Shown piece after piece: positions 8,575 through 15,907 of a stretch of DNA of 64,000 nt. A program made the translations under genes and the position numbers. Under the pieces are notes generated by a model. The model saw only the letters and a list, made by a program, of their open reading frames with translations. It had not been told where the DNA came from and made no database searches. Location of the stretch: assembly GCF_900696045.1 (NCBI RefSeq), contig NZ_LR216287.1:2523854-2587853 (forward strand), read 5' to 3'. The stretch comes from Candidatus Nitrosocosmicus franklandus (lineage in GTDB: Archaea; Thermoproteota; Nitrososphaeria; Nitrososphaerales; Nitrososphaeraceae). The number at the start of each line of letters is the position of its first letter. Position 1 is the stretch's first letter.

Positions 8575-9093
8575 CTAATCAAAAAAAATTAAAGAATTAA
8601 GAATCTGTTCAAAGGTATCTCTTGAATAATCATGTTGATATTTAATAGTGCTAAATTTGTAAATATCACTTCCATGATGTAAGAATACCTCTATATACAA
8701 AATCCCCTTTCCATCGTATACTACAAATTCATATCCCGATATATTGGAGTATGTAACAGGATGTATATTCTGAACTATAGTATCATTAGAAAGTGAATAT
8801 TTATGTAAATCATCCTCTACATAGGGCTTTATATCACTCAAACCATTATCGGGTTTTATCTCTAGGGTAAATCCATTACCTATTGTAGTATTTAGTACAT
8901 CTGAAGAAGGTGAGATTCCACCTATAAAAGTTATATCGCCTGATTTTTGATAAGGATAATCTAATGTAAATTTGTGTTCCGGGCTAATGTAAGTTTTCCA
9001 TTCTTCTTGTTGGGCTAAGGTGGAGGGGGGCGCCCCTAATCCTAACACTACTAACATAACGATTACCACTAACCCAAACCATTTCATCATCAA
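8575..9093 (-). CDS. Secreted protein, PsbP-like fold candidate
   Basis: 172 residues with a signal peptide (MMMKWFGLVVIVMLVVLGLGAPPSTLAQQ, cleavage probably after LAQ). The mature part opens WKTYISPEHKFTLDYPYQ, the typical first strand pair of PsbP/DUF1795-type domains, followed by alternating strand-like segments and an end ..YKFSTIKYQ...FEQILNSLIFF. Two or three N-x-S/T sites are present. It lies 21 bp downstream of the 9115-9666 gene on the same strand, so the two are probably one transcript. Probably extracytoplasmic; substrate unknown. Confidence 0.72.
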   Translation of the reverse strand: MMMKWFGLVVIVMLVVLGLGAPPSTLAQQEEWKTYISPEHKFTLDYPYQKSGDITFIGGISPSSDVLNTTIGNGFTLEIKPDNGLSDIKPYVEDDLHKYSLSNDTIVQNIHPVTYSNISGYEFVVYDGKGILYIEVFLHHGSDIYKFSTIKYQHDYSRDTFEQILNSLIFFD

Positions 9094-9114
9094 TGTAATG
9101 CTGTTCTATTAGAT

Positions 9115-9666
9115 TCATCCACTATTTAGCTTTTCAATAGAATTCTTAATTCTCTCTAGAAATTTTTGATTCTGTAATACAAGACTATAAAAGAATAGAA
9201 CGGAAATAGATCTCGAATCTTTCCCTTTTATAAGGCTGGCCGCCCCATCGCTCATACCACTGCAACAACTAACTAGCATACTAAGCAATCTTTCTCTATC
9301 ATCTTGACGGAGTGAGTTGATTAGTCCATACCACTTTTCATAGGTCTTATCGTATAACTCTGTGTTATAGGGTTTGTATATTTCTAGCGTAACTATTTCT
9401 TGATCTATTCCAAACTCCTTGTTTGTACTGTTGTTTGCTAAATCCACGACTTTTTTGTAAAGATGAAATATCATTCCAAACATGATTGGTTCTATCGGTA
9501 CAGGTCTGTTTGCAAAGGACAAATATGTAATATAATGTTCGGTATTATCAAATAGAGAATCAAACATCTTTTTATCATTCTTGGTCTCTAGTTCCTTTCT
9601 ATATTCAGACCAAACTATTCTTTCTATTTCAATGAGTTGTCTAAACGATGGTATACTGCGGCCCAT
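9115..9666 (-). CDS. Hypothetical protein, first gene of a two-gene unit
   Basis: 183 residues, predominantly helical, with no signal peptide. The C-terminal half has ..LLSMLVSCCSGMSDGAASLIKGKDSRSISVLFFYSLVLQNQKFLERIKNSI, including a double cysteine and a segment that recurs as a decayed copy at 8400-8560, so the gene has been duplicated within the element. I do not recognise the family. It is divergent from int(N); the space between them holds a 15-bp palindrome (9707-9721) that could regulate either gene. Confidence 0.7.
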   Translation of the reverse strand: MGRSIPSFRQLIEIERIVWSEYRKELETKNDKKMFDSLFDNTEHYITYLSFANRPVPIEPIMFGMIFHLYKKVVDLANNSTNKEFGIDQEIVTLEIYKPYNTELYDKTYEKWYGLINSLRQDDRERLLSMLVSCCSGMSDGAASLIKGKDSRSISVLFFYSLVLQNQKFLERIKNSIEKLNSG

Positions 9667-9706
9667 CTTTTAGGATAGGAATCATCTGTTATAACCTTTA
9701 CGCATA

Positions 9707-9721
9707 TATACGCAGCGTATA
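9707..9721. promoter_or_regulatory. Palindrome TATACGC-A-GCGTATA between divergent genes
   Basis: Perfect inverted repeat of 7 bp with one central base, 41 bp upstream of the 9115-9666 gene and 109 bp upstream of int(N). Its position and symmetry fit a binding site for a dimeric repressor controlling either the cargo gene or the integrase. There is no direct evidence for a regulator. Confidence 0.45.
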
Positions 9722-9829
9722 CTGTTTGTCGTTAGCCTGGGCCCCAACCTCCAAGATATAAGTATTGCGTAATCTACATGTCTAATAGAAAAAGCTTAAT
9801 TCGTCTTTGGATTTAAAATTCATATTGCA

Positions 9830-10378
9830 ATGTTATCGAAAGCTGAGATCCAATATCTTCAAGGTCAAAAGCAAGTTTCAAAATCTTATGAAAGGAAGTT
9901 AAAATGCTTAATCAGAAAAAAGATTGAGGTTTTGGAAAAGGAGATTCCTCTTTTGTCAAGTCTTTTTGCTAAAAATATCAAATCCATTTTTTCTGAGCAT
10001 ACAAGCCAAATGGAATGGGCCCCATCGACCATGAACCAAGAAAAAAACAATATTCTTGTACAAAATTCTAGCAATACCAAAAACGCCGCTACTGACTTTA
10101 GTAATGCACCCTTGAGTGACAATGGACATAATGAAGTGAATTTTAATGTGGATTGTGAGGGCCGCGAGGGTTTGAATCCTTCTCCAGTACCGCAACTTAC
10201 TATAGAAGCTACGAAATTCAGTAATGGACAAATGTTTAGCGCTACGAAAAACAGTAATTTAGTTTTGAATCAGCGCCGGGAGAGGGATTTGAACCCTCGA
10301 GGCCCTCACGGGCCACAAGCTTTGTGGTCTACATTTCCAGGCTTGCGCCCTTCCAGGCTAGGCGACCCCGGCTTTTGA
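9830..10378 (+). CDS. Split tyrosine recombinase, N-terminal part int(N)
   Basis: N-terminal fragment of the element's integrase. Residues 1-48 (MLSKAEIQYLQGQKQVSKSY..LKCLIRKKIEVLEKEI) form the basic helical start typical of thaumarchaeal integrases; then comes a low-complexity linker. True integrase sequence ends at about residue 153 (NQRRERD, 10288). Everything after that (LNPRGPHGPQ...) is antisense tRNA-Ser read as protein. Codon 153 lies in the same frame as the matching Asp codon at 1205-1207 in int(C), so excision would rebuild one gene. Overlap of int(N) with the intact tRNA is the hallmark of SSV-type integration. Confidence 0.88.
   Translation: MLSKAEIQYLQGQKQVSKSYERKLKCLIRKKIEVLEKEIPLLSSLFAKNIKSIFSEHTSQMEWAPSTMNQEKNNILVQNSSNTKNAATDFSNAPLSDNGHNEVNFNVDCEGREGLNPSPVPQLTIEATKFSNGQMFSATKNSNLVLNQRRERDLNPRGPHGPQALWSTFPGLRPSRLGDPGF
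10263..10288. repeat. Right attachment site within int(N) and the tRNA-Ser 3' end
   Basis: Identical to 1182-1207. Bases 10274-10288 are the 3' terminal 15 nt of the tRNA gene (discriminator, acceptor 3' strand, part of the T arm) on the reverse strand; 10263-10273 is int(N) coding sequence just beyond the tRNA end. Confidence 0.85.
10274..10372 (-). tRNA. tRNA-Ser(GGA) with a short intron
   Basis: On the reverse strand, acceptor GCCGGGG pairs with TCCCGGC (last pair G-T), with discriminator G. The T arm is GAGGG-TTCAAAT-CCCTC. A long variable arm GGCCC-GTGA-GGGCC marks a class II tRNA. The anticodon stem CAAGC/GCTTG encloses 20 nt instead of 7: CTGGAA..., then an insertion of about 13 nt, which fits an intron at the canonical position after base 37. 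The spliced loop CTGGAAA gives anticodon GGA (Ser). No CCA is encoded. The gene is intact and serves as integration target. Confidence 0.9.
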
Positions 10379-10414
10379 TATTGATTGACTTGTCCTCTTT
10401 TTATGTATATCTAA

Positions 10415-10579
10415 TTAGCTCATTTCAATCTTGTCTATCATACGCCCCGATAGCAAATCAAATTTATATATTCTAGAATGACCTGTAGAGGCTTTATGAT
10501 CTTGAATATCTGAATAAAACAAAAAATTTTGACTACATTGGGTACATACCCAAACTATGTTTAGATCTTTATCATTCAT
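10415..10579 (-). CDS. Small C2H2 zinc-finger-like protein
   Basis: A 54-residue frame with ATG at 10579. It starts MNDKDLNIVWVCTQCSQNF and contains Cys12-x2-Cys15-x12-His28-x5-His34, the spacing of a C2H2 zinc finger, with hydrophobic residues between (FLFYSDIQDH). The tail KFDLLSGRMIDKIEM is strand/helix-like. Small C2H2 proteins are common in Thaumarchaeota and are presumed nucleic-acid or protein binding. It sits just outside the integrated element, between tRNA-Ser and nfo. Confidence 0.68.
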   Translation of the reverse strand: MNDKDLNIVWVCTQCSQNFLFYSDIQDHKASTGHSRIYKFDLLSGRMIDKIEMS

Positions 10580-10925
10580 CTCAGTCTAACGATAGGAATC
10601 AAACAAACGATATAAGCAGTTTGAAAACTAATAATGTTAATTTATTTTGATTAATCTATAGTAAAATTATCTTTAAATAATCTTGTAATAAAGTGTGTAT
10701 AATAAATTACATATTGTATATATCATTAACGCCTAATTACTATTGTACAAAATTATCATCAATTTTTATCTAGCATTGTAATTCAAGTATCTTATCAACA
10801 AACTAAAATTACTATTTCTCATGACACTTCATTAGCGATATAAGTTAAAGAAAAATTATACTAAAAATTTCTTGACAGATATTTCTACGTCAACCTTTAT
10901 GTGCTGATTAGATGATTTCAAAATA
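10580..10925. other. AT-rich non-coding stretch, nothing recognised
   Basis: About 345 bp of very AT-rich DNA between the zinc-finger gene and nfo. It must contain promoters for both divergent genes, but no specific box stands out. Confidence 0.45.
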
Positions 10926-11792
10926 GTGTCGTTGAGGGTAGGAGTACATGTCTCCATAGGAGGCGGAATTCAAAATTCAATAACTAATGCAACCAATATT
11001 GGATGTACATCTTTTCAGATATTTAGCAGGAATCCGAGACAATGGAAGGCAAAACATCTAGAAACAGAAGCGATAACTCTATTTAAAGAAAATCTGATAC
11101 AAAGTCCGATAGATTCTAAAGCAGTATTTGTGCATATGCCTTATTTGCCTAATTTGTCTGCCCCTACAAGTGAACTTTATGAAAAGTCCATTTTGACCCT
11201 GACAGATGAAATAAGTCGCTGTAATTTATTGGAGATACCTTACTTGGTAATACATTTGGGAAGCCATTTGGGAAAGGGAGAGCAGAATGGTATCTCTCAG
11301 CTAATCCAAGCATGTAAAAAGTCGTTTCAAAACTACGAAAATAATGGTTTTTCAAAAAATAACGTTAAACTCTTACTTGAAAATAGTGCTGGACAAAAGA
11401 ATAGCATTGGTAGCAAAGTTGAAGAACTTCAAAAAATTCTTGATCAACTTGGTACATCCGAGTATGGCATTTGCTTAGATACTTGCCATCTATTCGCAGC
11501 AGGATATGATTTATCTACTGAAAAAGGCATTTATGAATTGCTCGACTTATTTGATGATTGTATAGGAATTCAACATTTAAAGTTAATTCATTTAAATGAT
11601 TCTAAAGGGGAGCTGGGATCCGGGCTCGATAGGCATTATCATATTGGAATGGGTAAAATCGGTGAAAATGGTTTCAAGACTCTAATAAATGCTAAAAAGC
11701 TCAAGAATTTGCCTTTCATAATGGAAACACCGATTGATTCTATAAGGGGAGACAAAGAAAACTTGGATTATGTTAAGCAGTTACGAGACTAA
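10926..11792 (+). CDS. nfo: Endonuclease IV (AP endonuclease)
   Basis: Zinc-dependent apurinic/apyrimidinic endonuclease of base excision repair; it nicks DNA 5' to abasic sites. The 288 residues form the expected TIM barrel: GVHVSIGGGIQNSI at the start (metal His), FSRNPRQWK, the HMPYLPNLSAP segment, LVIHLGSH (metal His), LLLENSAGQKNSIG (Glu), GICLDTCHLFAAGYD (Asp, His), LKLIHLNDSKGELGSGLDRHYHIGMG (His, Asp, His) and a final PFIMETP (Glu). All metal ligands appear present. Starts with GTG. Length is normal for the family. It stands alone. Confidence 0.96.
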   Translation: MSLRVGVHVSIGGGIQNSITNATNIGCTSFQIFSRNPRQWKAKHLETEAITLFKENLIQSPIDSKAVFVHMPYLPNLSAPTSELYEKSILTLTDEISRCNLLEIPYLVIHLGSHLGKGEQNGISQLIQACKKSFQNYENNGFSKNNVKLLLENSAGQKNSIGSKVEELQKILDQLGTSEYGICLDTCHLFAAGYDLSTEKGIYELLDLFDDCIGIQHLKLIHLNDSKGELGSGLDRHYHIGMGKIGENGFKTLINAKKLKNLPFIMETPIDSIRGDKENLDYVKQLRD

Positions 11793-12006
11793 ATAGGGGA
11801 GTGGCGCTGTCTTTTGATACAAAATAAGAATATGCTTGGAACAAATTTGCCAATGCAATGACCCAAAATCAATTGGGTTCTATTCCATTTGTAATGAAGT
11901 TACTTTTGAATTGTAGAAATACAAATCGCTATGGGTAATACATTGATCTACCAAACAGATATGAAACTAATTACATTTATTAACTTTCTTTAATACTAAT
12001 TTTAAG

Positions 12007-12174
12007 ATGATAAGGATCAGAGAGGAAACACCAAAAAATGGTGGTTCTCCAAAAGTTTACCTAAATGTTGAGAATAAATTTGAAGTTATAGAGGACTCTT
12101 ATCCCGTTGTTATAAGGCCGAAAAGTCTTACTCATTCGGTTTACCTAGCGTCAGTTCTGGAAAAAAAGAATTGA
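12007..12174 (+). CDS. Small conserved-looking protein (55 aa)
   Basis: ATG at 12007 opens MIRIREETPKNGGSPKVYL... and the frame ends SVYLASVLEKKN at a TGA (12172-12174). Charge and hydrophobic spacing look like a small beta-rich fold (KVYLNVENKFEVIEDSYPVVIRP). TATTAACTTTCTTTAATAC upstream may contain a TATA-like element. No known family. It precedes the DUF2382 pair on the same strand by 77 bp. Confidence 0.5.
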   Translation: MIRIREETPKNGGSPKVYLNVENKFEVIEDSYPVVIRPKSLTHSVYLASVLEKKN

Positions 12175-12251
12175 CCTTTTGCAAGTCCTTTTAATTGTCT
12201 CAACTAAAAGATGTATATACTATCTCATCCACTTACTAGGAGGGCAAAAAT

Positions 12252-12935
12252 TTGAATTCCCAAACTAATGATAAGAATTTTTCCGAAATTAAGGTGGCCG
12301 ACCGGAATATGTCTGAAGGAGCATATGGATTGAGCAATATCAATAGTAGTGAAATCGTAAAGGTGGAGGAATTAGTGAGCAAGATTCCTCTCTATAATGA
12401 GAATTTTAATATTACTAAGAAGGAGGAAAATGGACATTTAAATATCGAAAAAAAATGGATAACATCTAAGAAAAAAATTGAAATTCCAGTCTTACATGAG
12501 GCAATATTCATTAATGGTAAAGAATTAGAATCCTTTGATGATTCAGAAGTTGGTGAGATCCTTTCTCGAATAAAAAGCAAACTCTCAGATGTGTTCATTC
12601 GTGAAAAAACGGAAGGGGAACAAAAGGAAATTAAGAATGCTAATGAAAGCGCAATTAGCATAATTAATACGAGACACAAAGAGGACAGTACAAAGAAAAA
12701 TGTGTTGGAAGAGAAACCGATTCCAATATTTGATTCCTCAGGTAAAGCTTCAACCGATTCATACAAGATTGAATTATGGGGAGAAGAGATTATTATTAAT
12801 AAAAGAATGGTTAAGATGGGTGAGATACTTTTAAGAAAGTATGAAGTGCGGGAAAATCGAAAAATCGATGTTGATGTCAAAAAAGAAAAATTAACCGTAA
12901 AGTTTCCTGGGAATTATAAGGAAGAAATTTTCTAA
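12252..12935 (+). CDS. DUF2382 (YsnF/AvaK-type) protein 1
   Basis: 227 residues. The segment VSKIPLYNENFNITKKEENGHLNIEKKWITSKKKIEIPVLHEAIFINGKEL (about residues 43-92) is a DUF2382 unit: strand, VPV-like turn, and a conserved E at IP(V/L)xxE. A related second unit, IELWGEEIIINKRMVKMGEILLRKYEVRENRKIDVDVKKEKLTV, forms the C-terminus, with a charged linker between. DUF2382/YsnF proteins are general-stress-associated and structurally beta-rich; no catalytic role is known. Starts with TTG after a strong ribosome-binding sequence (TAGGAGGGCAAAAATTTG). Located 73 bp before a second DUF2382 gene with a PRC barrel. Confidence 0.8.
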   Translation: MNSQTNDKNFSEIKVADRNMSEGAYGLSNINSSEIVKVEELVSKIPLYNENFNITKKEENGHLNIEKKWITSKKKIEIPVLHEAIFINGKELESFDDSEVGEILSRIKSKLSDVFIREKTEGEQKEIKNANESAISIINTRHKEDSTKKNVLEEKPIPIFDSSGKASTDSYKIELWGEEIIINKRMVKMGEILLRKYEVRENRKIDVDVKKEKLTVKFPGNYKEEIF

Positions 12936-13008
12936 AATCCAGGGTCATAATAGGATTTCAAAAAAACACATCCATATTATTTTATATATCTTGTTGTCAA
13001 TATGAAAT

Positions 13009-13752
13009 GTGTCTGTTAGTAACAATAAGGAAAAAATAAACTGGACTAGTGTTCTCAAAAAGGAGGTAATTGGAACTGATGGATTAGATTTGGGAGAGGT
13101 AGCGGAGGTAGGAGATAATTTTATCATTATCCAAAAGGGATTACTGAATAAAAAGAGATTCATTATACCTATTTCTACTGTTGAAAATTTTGATGGAGAT
13201 ATTTTAAGAGTAAGAGTTAATGAGAATGATTTACTTGAGTACGAGGAACCAAATGAACCTCAGTTTAAAGATTATTCAACATTCAAGGCTTCAGACATGT
13301 CTAGAGAGATAGAAACTAAGATACCAGTCATTGGTGAAAATTTGCAGGTGGCCAAGAAGATTGTGGAAGATAAGGTAGATATTATTAAGGATCCAATCAA
13401 AGAAACTAGAACAGTTGAAATCGAGCTTACTTATGAAAAAATAAGTATAGAGCGAATACCAATTGAAAACAAGGACAAAAACTCCAAGGAATATACTGAT
13501 ATATCAAGCGCAGAGTACAAACCTGAAATAGAAAAACCAGTATCCTCGAAAACACAAATTTCAATTCCATTAAAAAGAGAGGTTCCCGTAGTCATCAAAA
13601 ACCCTTACATCCGTGAAGAAGTAATAATAAGAAAGAAGCCTGTTAAGGAAACTAGAATCATAACTACCGATATTACAAACGAGAGGGTTAGCTATAATGA
13701 AAATGGTTCCCAGAATACAAGTGAAGACTCTCAATTAGGGAAAAAAGATTAG
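13009..13752 (+). CDS. PRC-barrel plus DUF2382 protein 2
   Basis: 247 residues. The N-terminal 75 residues are PRC-barrel-like (VLKKEVIGTDGLDLGEVAEVGDNFIIIQKGLLNKKRFIIPISTVENFDGDILRVRV). Then come two DUF2382-type repeats: IETKIPVIGENLQVAKKIVEDKVDIIKDPIKETRTVEIELTYEKISIERIPI, and ISIPLKREVPVVIKNPYIREEVIIRKKPVKETRIITTDITNERVSY. This domain order (PRC then YsnF) is known from stress proteins of bacteria and archaea. Starts with GTG, just downstream of a TATA-like ATTTTATATATCTT. Likely a partner or paralogue of the preceding protein. Confidence 0.82.
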   Translation: MSVSNNKEKINWTSVLKKEVIGTDGLDLGEVAEVGDNFIIIQKGLLNKKRFIIPISTVENFDGDILRVRVNENDLLEYEEPNEPQFKDYSTFKASDMSREIETKIPVIGENLQVAKKIVEDKVDIIKDPIKETRTVEIELTYEKISIERIPIENKDKNSKEYTDISSAEYKPEIEKPVSSKTQISIPLKREVPVVIKNPYIREEVIIRKKPVKETRIITTDITNERVSYNENGSQNTSEDSQLGKKD

Positions 13753-13983
13753 AATGAAACTACAAAGCAATTTTCCCATATGTTCTGGTTCTATTAATAA
13801 TAATAACAAAAGGTGGCATCATTTGTAATTTGAAAAGTCAATAAAAGAACAAGGATGATAAACTATTAAGATGAATTTTAGTGGTTAGTTATTCAAAATT
13901 TTATGCATTTTAGAATAATAGTTGGTTTTTATTTCTCACAAATAGATTTAAGGATCCGAAATTTCTAATATGATTAAATATCA

Positions 13984-15483
13984 ATGAATACTTATGACCA
14001 AATTATACAACTTGCCTTAGAAAGGGGATTCTACTTTCCCAGTAGTGAATTGTATGCTGATGCGAGTGCTGGTTTCTGGGAATATGGACCTAATGGAGTA
14101 AAGATCAAAAACAAGTTTCTCGATCTTTGGCGTAGAGAATTAGTAAGACGTGATAATATGTTAGAAATTGATGGTTCTCAAATAATGAGCAAGAGTGTTT
14201 TTTCGGCCTCCGGACATCTGAGTAATTTCACAGATCCCGTAGTAAAGTGCAAAAAATGTTTTAGCTCATTTAGAGCCGATAAATTGATTCAAGAAGTTGC
14301 AAAGATCGAGGTACCAGAAAGATTGGCTAATGAACTCGTAGATAATTTGATAAAAGAACACAATATCGTATGTCCGCTTTGTAAGGGAAATTTATCTAAT
14401 GCTGAGAGGTTTAACATGATGTTTAGGGTCGAAATTGGGCCTAATCATGATGAAGCTTATTTGAGGCCCGAGACATGTCAATCAATCTTTGTAGATTTCT
14501 CGCGAATTTATAAGGTTAGTAGAGGAAAATTGCCATTAGGTATAGCTCAAGTTGGAAAAAGCTTTAGAAATGAGATCTCCCCGCGACAAGGATTATTAAG
14601 ACTTCGAGAGTTCTACCAAGCCGAAATAGAGATATTTTGTAATCCATCTAAACTTGATGAGCTGACTAAATTTGAGGAAGTGAAAGACACTATTTTGAGA
14701 ATATACGATGGCCACACGATTGAAATTTCTGTTCAAGAAGCGCTTGACAAGAAAATTCTGCCAAACAAATTAGTTGGATACTATCTAGCGTTACTTGTAG
14801 AGTTTTTCGAAAAAACAGGTATAGATAGAAAACGAACACGGCTAAGGAGACTTTCTGATGATGAAAAGGCGTTCTACTCAACTATTGCATTTGATTTTGA
14901 AGTAGACACATCTATAGGATGGCTTGAGCTCGTTGCTTGCAACTATCGTTCAGATTATGATCTTAAATCTCATTCTATTACTAGCAAAACTAACCTTGAA
15001 GTAATGGATGGCGACATAAAGGTTCTTCCCCATGTATTTGAACTTTCACTTGGAGTTGACCGGTGTATTTACTCCATTATAGAACACTCCTATTATATTG
15101 ATCGCGAAAGCGATGACAGGTCTGTATTGAAATTGAAGCCATACTTAGCCCCAATTCATGCTGGAGTACTCCCACTTTTAAGAAAGCCTGAATTCAAAGA
15201 AAAATCAATGAAGTTATTAAATTTGATCCAAAAGGATTTTGATGTCTTTTACGATGAAGCGGGATCTATTGGTCGTCGGTACAGACGGCTGGAGGAAATA
15301 GGGACTCCATTTGCATTCACTATTGATCATCAAACACTCGAAGATGATACTGTTACTGTGAGATATAGAGATTCTATGAGTCAGGAACGAATAAGTATTG
15401 ATAATGTCAGTTCATTCTTATTTACAAATGTTTATACGTTTGAAAGGCTTCCTTCTTCTAAAGCCCAATACTTACCAAAATGA
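13984..15483 (+). CDS. glyS: Glycyl-tRNA synthetase, class II dimeric type
   Basis: Charges tRNA-Gly with glycine in the cytoplasm. 499 residues, normal for archaeal/eukaryotic-type alpha2 GlyRS. N-terminal motif 1 region YDQIIQLALERGFYFPSSELYADASAGFWEYGPNGVKIKNKF; a zinc-ribbon-like insert with CKKC and CPLCKGN; FRVEIGPNHDEAYLRPETCQSIFVDF; motif 2 VGKSFRNEISPRQGLLRLREFYQAEIEIF; motif 3 HVFELSLGVDRCIYSIIEHSY; and a C-terminal anticodon-binding domain (LAPIHAGVLPLL ... IGRRYRRLEEIGTPFAFTIDHQTLEDDTVTVRYRDS). The convergent gene at 15472 overlaps its last 12 bp. Confidence 0.97.
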   Translation: MNTYDQIIQLALERGFYFPSSELYADASAGFWEYGPNGVKIKNKFLDLWRRELVRRDNMLEIDGSQIMSKSVFSASGHLSNFTDPVVKCKKCFSSFRADKLIQEVAKIEVPERLANELVDNLIKEHNIVCPLCKGNLSNAERFNMMFRVEIGPNHDEAYLRPETCQSIFVDFSRIYKVSRGKLPLGIAQVGKSFRNEISPRQGLLRLREFYQAEIEIFCNPSKLDELTKFEEVKDTILRIYDGHTIEISVQEALDKKILPNKLVGYYLALLVEFFEKTGIDRKRTRLRRLSDDEKAFYSTIAFDFEVDTSIGWLELVACNYRSDYDLKSHSITSKTNLEVMDGDIKVLPHVFELSLGVDRCIYSIIEHSYYIDRESDDRSVLKLKPYLAPIHAGVLPLLRKPEFKEKSMKLLNLIQKDFDVFYDEAGSIGRRYRRLEEIGTPFAFTIDHQTLEDDTVTVRYRDSMSQERISIDNVSSFLFTNVYTFERLPSSKAQYLPK

Positions 15484-15750
15484 ACTCTCTGTCTGCGCAT
15501 CATTGCTTTCATGAGATTTTTTTTGCTTTGCAAACTCTACATAATCTTCTATAACGGATTTATCGCGAAAAATTCCTTCAACTGCGATTACAGACGGAGC
15601 CTTAGTAGTAGGTAATTCCATACAGCAACTTTTTTCAAAATTCTTAACATGATATTTTACAAAGTCTATGCCGTTATCTACAAATAATTTAATAACTCTT
15701 TGTGACTCTGGGGAATCATCGATTAATAAGATTGGTTTTCTTGCTCTCAA
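15472..15750 (-). CDS. Glutaredoxin/thioredoxin-fold protein lacking CxxC
   Basis: 92 residues. PILLIDDSPESQRVIKLFVDNGIDFVKYHV looks like the first beta-alpha-beta unit of a glutaredoxin, and LPTTKAPSVIAVEGIFRDKSVIEDYVEFAK carries the cis-proline (APSV) and final helices. The redox CxxC position is SPES, so a classical disulfide reductase role is unlikely; a CC pair in the middle (KSCCMELP) could be metal- or thiol-reactive. The gene overlaps the glyS 3' end by 12 bp in convergent orientation. The fold assignment is my inference from pattern. Confidence 0.6.
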   Translation of the reverse strand: MRARKPILLIDDSPESQRVIKLFVDNGIDFVKYHVKNFEKSCCMELPTTKAPSVIAVEGIFRDKSVIEDYVEFAKQKKSHESNDAQTESSFW

Positions 15751-15907
15751 TTTTGTCTCTATACTAGGTAAAGAATATCCTCTAATAAAATATTTAAATT
15801 TTATTAGGCAAACGGTAAGTTCGGTGCTGGCCTGGCCTGTATGGACTAGAATACTATTATCCGTAAACTAGAAATAATTTGTATGGTTAACTTAATCCAA
15901 ATAGCAA

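Larger units (their letters stand above)
1182..10288. mobile_element. Integrated element at tRNA-Ser with partitioned integrase (about 9.1 kb)
   Basis: The segment is bounded by an identical 26-bp direct repeat (1182-1207 and 10263-10288) that includes the last 15 nt of the tRNA-Ser gene. int(C) sits at the left end and int(N) at the right end, both in frame through the repeat, as in SSV-type integration where attP lies inside the integrase gene. The intact tRNA is at the right end. Cargo: small secreted Gly-rich protein, 688-residue protein, frameshifted MEDS gene, receiver protein, DUF5678-like protein, two secreted or hypothetical proteins and a paralogue remnant. I see no replication initiator, virion or conjugation gene, so the element is either an integrative vehicle of unknown type or a reduced remnant. 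Confidence 0.83.

Noticed and set aside
10289-10378. C-terminal 30 residues of the int(N) frame
   Set aside because: They are the antisense of tRNA-Ser, not integrase sequence.
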